From the NCBI GenBank assembly GCA_016647705.1, contig CM028328.1, forward strand, positions 9,812,614 through 9,876,613: DNA of 64,000 nucleotides, written 5' to 3'. The notes beneath the pieces were generated by a model. It saw only the letters and a list, made by a program, of their open reading frames with translations, made no database searches and was not told the DNA's origin. Made by a program: the position numbers and the translations under genes. Positions 58,780-64,000 of this stretch are shown here, piece after piece. Numbering within the stretch: position 1 is the first letter of the stretch; every line of letters starts with the position of its first letter. This stretch comes from Eucommia ulmoides (taxonomy: Eukaryota; Streptophyta; Magnoliopsida; Garryales; Eucommiaceae).

Positions 58780-59734
58780 TAGGGGTGTTCAAAAAAATCG
58801 GCGAACCGAAAAACCGAACCAAATCGACTGAAAAAAACAGAAAAAAACGGCCCCTGACAAAAAAAACCGCCAGGAGCGGTTTATGTCTGGGGTAAAACCG
58901 CAACCCCGGTTTAGTAGATGGGTTCAACATACATAAACCGCAGTTTAAACTGCGCCGAACCGGAGACCCCAAAACGACGTCGTTTTGGGGTCTTGTATAT
59001 AAAGACCCTAATAAATTGAAAAACCCTAGCCGCCTCACTTCTCAGTTCTCTCCCGATCTCCTTCAACTTCCAAGCCTTCTTTTCTGATCTTCCTTCGCAG
59101 CTCCTCATCCCACGCTCAGTCCTCGCCGGAGATCATTCATCATCCCATGCTCAGTCCTCGCCAGAGATTGTTGATCATCCTACACACAAATTGAATCGCT
59201 CATCAGGATATCGTTCGCCATCCCTTCATCGTCGTTGCAGCCGTCGCAGGTCGCAACTCCAAATCGTCCATGGCCTTTGTAGCTCGCAGCTCTCAAATCG
59301 TCCATGGTCGTCGCAACTCTCAATTCCTCCATCGCCGTCGCAGGTTCGACTTCGTCCTCACAAATCTGTCGTCGCCTTAATAGATCTGGTTTGTTTTCTT
59401 CATCTTCTCTATATGTTAATCAATTAACTGTGATGTGAAGGCCATAAAACTTGTTTTTAATTTTGGTTTTTTTCCCTCTTTTGTTCGTTTATGGTTCAGT
59501 TCAAATGTTTGCTTGATTTTTATTTATTTTTTGCTTGCGGTTGTTCTTGCTTCTCTTCCTCCCGAATCCAACCCGAAACCGCACCAAAAACTGCAGAAAA
59601 CCGCATGGTCGGTTAATTCACTGTGCAAACACCGAACCGCTAGGGAGCGATTTCCAACATAGAGAAACTGAGGACCTCGGTTCGGGGACCCAAAATCATG
59701 AAAACCGCGCCGAACTACACCGTGAACACCCCTA
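58780..59734 (+). mobile_element. Non-autonomous hAT element, 955 bp
   Basis: Perfect inverted ends TAGGGGTGTTCA / TGAACACCCCTA, flanked by the 8-bp target duplication GGTATTAT at 58772-58779 and 59735-59742, the size made by hAT transposases. There is no transposase inside. The interior has AAACCG-rich subterminal motifs, a 30-bp palindrome (58964-58993), a TATA box (TATATAAA, 58996-59003) and a CT-rich leader-like stretch with ACCCTAGCC. A tandem phrase, GCTCAGTCCTCGCC, occurs twice near 59115-59165. Confidence 0.93.
58964..58993. repeat. 30-bp perfect palindrome inside the hAT element
   Basis: Centre GACGTC, arms AGACCCCAAAAC and the inverse. It holds ACGT-core sites of the kind bound by bZIP factors and sits directly before a TATA box. 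Confidence 0.95.
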
Positions 59735-59742
59735 GGTATTAT

Positions 59743-61440
59743 TGTCTTTTTCATTTCAATTCGAAGGGCTAATAAGTCATTTTTTATTTTTTATGACAAA
59801 ATGTTAACGTCTCACTTCCTAGAAAGTACAAGGGGGTGAAGTATAAGCTTATGAAATTTAGGAGGATAAAGTGATACTAAATCAAAGTACAGGAAGATAA
59901 AAGACAATTTATCCTATTAAATATAAAATTAATAATTTTAATTCAATAAATTTAATTTAATTGATATTAACCTAATAAATTAGAAAAACAATAAAAAAAA
60001 ACATCATGAGTGGTTTACTAGCTATGTACCCCCAAAAAAATGGTTTACTAGCTCCTACCAAGGAGAAAACTAACAACTTCCCCTATTATTAGACTTCTCA
60101 ATTTCTTTAAAGGAAAAATGTAGGGTAAATCGTCTTTATCTCTTTTTTTTTTTTTTCCTTCTAATTATCATTTTACATTTTCTACTTCAACACTCTACAC
60201 TTTATCTACTTCTATTTTAAATAAAATGAAAAATTAATATTTATCCATTTTAAATTGATAAAATACGATTAAAAGTTGATGGAATTAAATTTTCATCCAA
60301 TTTTTTAATAAAATAAACGAAATTGTCCTTTTATTTTAATTTATTTTAAAAAAATATTATTATAAGAAATTAAAATAAAGTGACAATTTCGACTATTTCA
60401 TCTAAAAATTAGATGAAAATTTTAATTTCATCCATTTTAATATTCCATTAATTGAAATCCACATGAAGCTACCAACACTCAATTGTAAGTCGTGGTGTCT
60501 AACTTCTTCTCTTTCAAACTAATCACACAAACATCTTTTTGTCCCAACTCCTTCTTTTTTTTTTTTTTGTTAACGACTGTCCAATTTGTGGCTTCTCTCA
60601 ATTTTTTTTGATAAGTTCCCCTTCTCTCGCAACCAAGTGTTACACACAATATCTTCCCTTTGATAGTTGTTGCATTAGTCATAATTATGATCACAAATCC
60701 AAGTCTTTTACCAACTTCACGTGACCAATGTATCCTAGGTTTTCGACTTGAAAAAGCTAAAAAAAACTATTATTTAACTTGAGCATAACGAATATAGCAA
60801 CATCATTTAAAAAAGTCTAGGTACCAAATCAAAATTCACCTCATGAGTTGTGAATTAATTACTATAATCGACCCCGACATAACTCTCAACTTTGCTAAAT
60901 TGCGTAGAAATATGATCTTGCAATATCATAATAAAATTGAGATTACATTTGAACGAATTTACAAAAAGAGTAAATTACAGAACGCACGGATTTATAGATT
61001 CATAGAAACACAAATTGAGCAGACCTATAGGTCCTCTCAATTAGGTGACGCATGGCCCCATAGGTCTGTGCATAATGTATAGGTACACATAGAATCGTTC
61101 TCTGTGGACCTATGCGTCTGTGCAAACATTATTTGTGCAGATCTATAGGTTCGTCCAAAGGCGATTCATATGGATTTACAGGATCATTCGAATCACAAAA
61201 GTGTTTGAAGGTTTAAAAAAATGGAGAAAATTAACAAAAACAACTTAAAAACGTACCATTGATGCTTTGAGTTGTTCGCTACTCATGATTTCTTCAAAAT
61301 TTGTTAAACCTGAAATGATGGAAATATGTGATTCCTAGGGTTTGTATTGAAGATGGTGGTTAAAGGATAAGGGAAGAATCATATCATATAAGAAAACCTA
61401 AAAATAGAAGCTCAATCCTTCAAATGAATAAGTGCTCTTC
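59743..61440. other. AT-rich intergenic DNA, no gene seen
   Basis: Includes a patch at 61015-61160 in which CCTATAGGTC and GACCTATGCGTCTGTGCA-type phrases recur. No coding signal. Confidence 0.5.
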
Positions 61441-61850
61441 AATACTATTTACCATTTTTCTCAAGATTTTGATTATATTTAAATTAATAAAAGATTTTTT
61501 TAATTAATTTCATTGTCATAATTCTACTAATTAGTTCATTGTCATAATTCTACTAATTAGTTCATTGTCTTAATTCCACTAATTAAATTTAATTTTTAAA
61601 ATTGTGATTTACTTGTTCATTGTCTCTTCATCTTATAGTCCAACTCATTGAGAGTTTACCAACACTATTTTCCTTATTTGTCAAGATTTTGAGTATATTT
61701 AAATTATATAGAGTATTTTTTAAATTAATTTAATTATCATAATTCCACTAATTAATTCATTGACATAATTCCACTAATTAAATTTAGTTTTAATTGTTCA
61801 CCGTCTCTTCTTCTTCTTCCTTCTATAACATCCCAACTCATTCTTTGCAT
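61441..61850. repeat. Nested tandem repeat: 220-bp units with 26-bp sub-units
   Basis: Two units of about 220 bp start near 61441 and 61661 (TCAAGATTTTGA(T/G)TATATTTAAATTA). Inside the first, TTCATTGTCATAATTCTACT is repeated at 61509, 61535 and 61561, a 26-bp period. Confidence 0.88.
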
Positions 61851-62031
61851 TCTATCAACTTGCATGTATCATTTGAAGTTTAAATTCCATCACAACTTAG
61901 AATTTAGAAATACTTCATAACGCTTTAGAATTTAAAAAGACTTCACAATGACTCTGAAAATATCATCCGTTCATCTGTGAAATTTATAATATTTCATGGT
62001 CGTCAAACCTTCCTCTCCTCCACATTCACAT

Positions 62032-62033
<2 letters not shown>

Positions 62034-62077
<44 letters not shown>
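62034..62077. repeat. (CT)n microsatellite
   Basis: About 44 bp of CT dinucleotide. Confidence 0.97.
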
Positions 62078-62080
<3 letters not shown>

Positions 62081-63386
62081 CTAAGTTTTGTCAACATATA
62101 TATGATTTCTATTTCTTCTCTGTTGTGTAAGGATTGAAGAGAAAAGCAATTGAGGACACGATGGAGGTGAAGGTTCTGTTGGGACACAATGGCGGTGGTG
62201 AAGATGGACAGAACGAAGAGAAAAAAATATGGTGATTAGTGTGATATGCAAATGTATTCATGATTTTTCTTCCAAATGGTAAGTCCCCATAGCATACTTC
62301 TGTTTTTAATGCTAAATGTAAAGTTGATTTAAGAATCAAGATCTAGAAATGAACTTTCTTATTTTCTAGAATACACATTTGATTTTTTTTTTTTAATTTT
62401 CTCTTTCTGGTTTATTTTTAGAAAGTATTATAATGAATTGATAATGACAAGGTTTGAGTAAAAATTAGAAGAAAAACAAGATTTAGAACTATGATGTTCT
62501 ATTATTTTTTATATTTGTGTGGTATAAAGAGATTTTTAACTTGATTAGTGCTTAAATCTTAATGATACATTTGAAGTAGGCGGAGGTTTTGATCAAGAAA
62601 GAAGGAGCCATGTTTATTCTCCATGTTTACATGAAAAGAGAAAATTCTCACCTTTATTGACTTACGTTGTTACAAAATTTTATTCTTAAATCGTTAGGAT
62701 ATTTTAAATTTTCATATAATATTTTTTTATTCTTAATTTTTAATTTTTTTAGACTTATATTGATTTTTGTCTTCATATTTATGATATATTTCTTTTAGTG
62801 ATTATTTTTCTTCACGTTGATAAGTAGGTATGACAATGGATTAGATTTGGTTTGGTTTCAATAGAAAGCAAAATTAAAACCTTTAAAAAATATCAAATTC
62901 AAAACTGAATCATAAACCGTAAGTTTTTTGGTTTTCCAATCAAACCGCTTAGTTTTATAAAAAAATAAAATAAATCAAAAGTCAGACAAAATCACGAATC
63001 AATTTACTTATTTTCTTTCTTTAAAAAAAATATTTTGTCTATTCTAATTACTAGCAATAGACATTTATAAAATTATAAACACTTTCATAAAATATATCAA
63101 ATAAAAAATTGCAAAGGATCGATTATGTTTTATGTGTATAATCAAATGAAAACATCTATTAATATAAAATTTATTTTGGAGGGGAGATTGTTTTTAGGGC
63201 TCTCAAACTTTTAAAAAAAATATTTCTAAGAACTATGCAAATCAAACTCATGTCAAAAGTAAAAAAATAATTTTATTCCAAAAATTGTCCCTCCTTTATA
63301 TGCAGAAAAAAATTTCACTGAATTTTTTGTAATTCTACTGAATTTTAGTTTTGCAAAAAACAATCCATTGAATTTTATTTTATATT

Positions 63387-63389
<3 letters not shown>
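62078..63389. other. AT-rich intergenic DNA with a worn hAT-like patch
   Basis: From 62826 (TAGGTATGACAATGGATTAG) onward the sequence has the AAACCG/GGTTTGGTTT style seen in spacer repeats near 27770-28320. No coding signal. Confidence 0.4.

Positions 63390-63467
<78 letters not shown>
63390..63467. repeat. (AT)n microsatellite
   Basis: About 77 bp of pure AT dinucleotide, the longest simple repeat in the window. The DNA beyond it to the right edge is AT-rich without a gene. Confidence 0.97.
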
Positions 63468-63469
<2 letters not shown>

Positions 63470-64000
63470 AAAAAATACTACCCTTCCATGCGTACCATTG
63501 AATTTTAATGTTTTTATAACATTACACTAATAAATTTAAAATGTAAAAAAATATTAATTTTTTTAAAAATCAAAATTATTTAATGCAAAATTATATTTAT
63601 AAACAAATTAAATGCCAAAAAAATTATCAAAAATCAACAAACATTGTTCCATGAATTTCTATAAATCAACTAAAATATTAACAATTCCACTAAAATTTTA
63701 TAATTCCATTGTCTATTTACTGTTCCACTAAATATAAAAAAAAAGAAAAAAAAAAAAAAAAACACCTCATACATCATCATCTACACAAAAAATCTAAAAT
63801 TCAAAAATAAAAAATTTATTTAAAAAAAAATCAAGTAACCAAATTGAAAAATTACTTATATATAATAATTAAGTGGAAATCTACTAAAAAAATAAAAATC
63901 AAATCCACTAAAAATTATAGAACCCCAAAAAATAGATTATGATTAGAAGAATTTAGAAATCGAACCAACGTGAAGCAAGCTTTTACACGGTGCACATTTT

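Noticed and set aside
58372-59108. Overlapping open frames on both strands
   Set aside because: Partly inside the hAT element, partly in pyrimidine-rich DNA; no family resemblance.

Overview
The window is nuclear DNA of a flowering plant, most likely a eudicot. It is AT-rich, its genes are split by many introns, and it is crowded with plant transposon families (Copia, TRIM, Au SINE, RTE LINE, Helitron, hAT, Tourist-type MITEs, MULE). I cannot name the species. All recognised host genes are on the minus strand. Their exon-intron models were built by hand: every junction keeps frame, and every junction is GT-AG except one GC-AG intron.

Layout. (1) 306-2247: first five coding exons of bystin (ENP1 family, 40S ribosome biogenesis), running off the left edge. 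(2) 2.3-18.9 kb: gene-poor. It holds a non-autonomous Helitron (3407-4981) with a duplicated 5' end, several minisatellites, a degraded coding-like relic, a complete but dead Copia element (11819-16718) with a GTCAG target duplication, a tandem array rich in AACGTTAACG, and a TRIM. (3) 18889-27481: intact 16-exon ALG1 (ER beta-1,4-mannosyltransferase, 476 codons plus stop counted as 477 codons in all), with an RTE-type LINE in an intron. (4) 28630-36262: glycolate oxidase copy A (11 exons, 369 aa). (5) 36451-37702: a copy of the ALG1 5' end and intergenic DNA, split by a 715-bp solo LTR. (6) 37703-48329: a 10.6-kb MULE with a decayed mudrA transposase, a decayed Ulp1-protease-like gene, two kinds of internal tandem repeat, and a captured piece of a QUASIMODO2-like methyltransferase gene. 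(7) 49079-56293: glycolate oxidase copy B (11 exons, 369 aa). (8) 56.3-64 kb: the probable copy B leader with another TRIM, then a non-autonomous hAT element (58780-59734) with a 30-bp palindrome, then AT-rich repeats with no gene I can support.

Main story. A block of about 9.1 kb, running from the 5' end of ALG1 through glycolate oxidase, was duplicated in tandem. Copy B kept the native upstream region. Copy A lost it, and now has a truncated ALG1 promoter and first exon about 190-340 bp upstream of its start codon. Both copies have open 369-codon frames, but they differ at 11 residues. One is active-site residue 108: Trp in copy B, as in characterised plant glycolate oxidases, and Phe in copy A. 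Insertions date the event. A TRIM, an Au SINE and two MITE-like repeats are shared by both copies and are older. The Tourist MITE, the 31-base poly(G) run, the solo LTR and the MULE are found on one side only and are younger, apart from the usual caveat of secondary loss.

No CRISPR, operon or prokaryotic feature is present, and I found no tRNA or rRNA gene.
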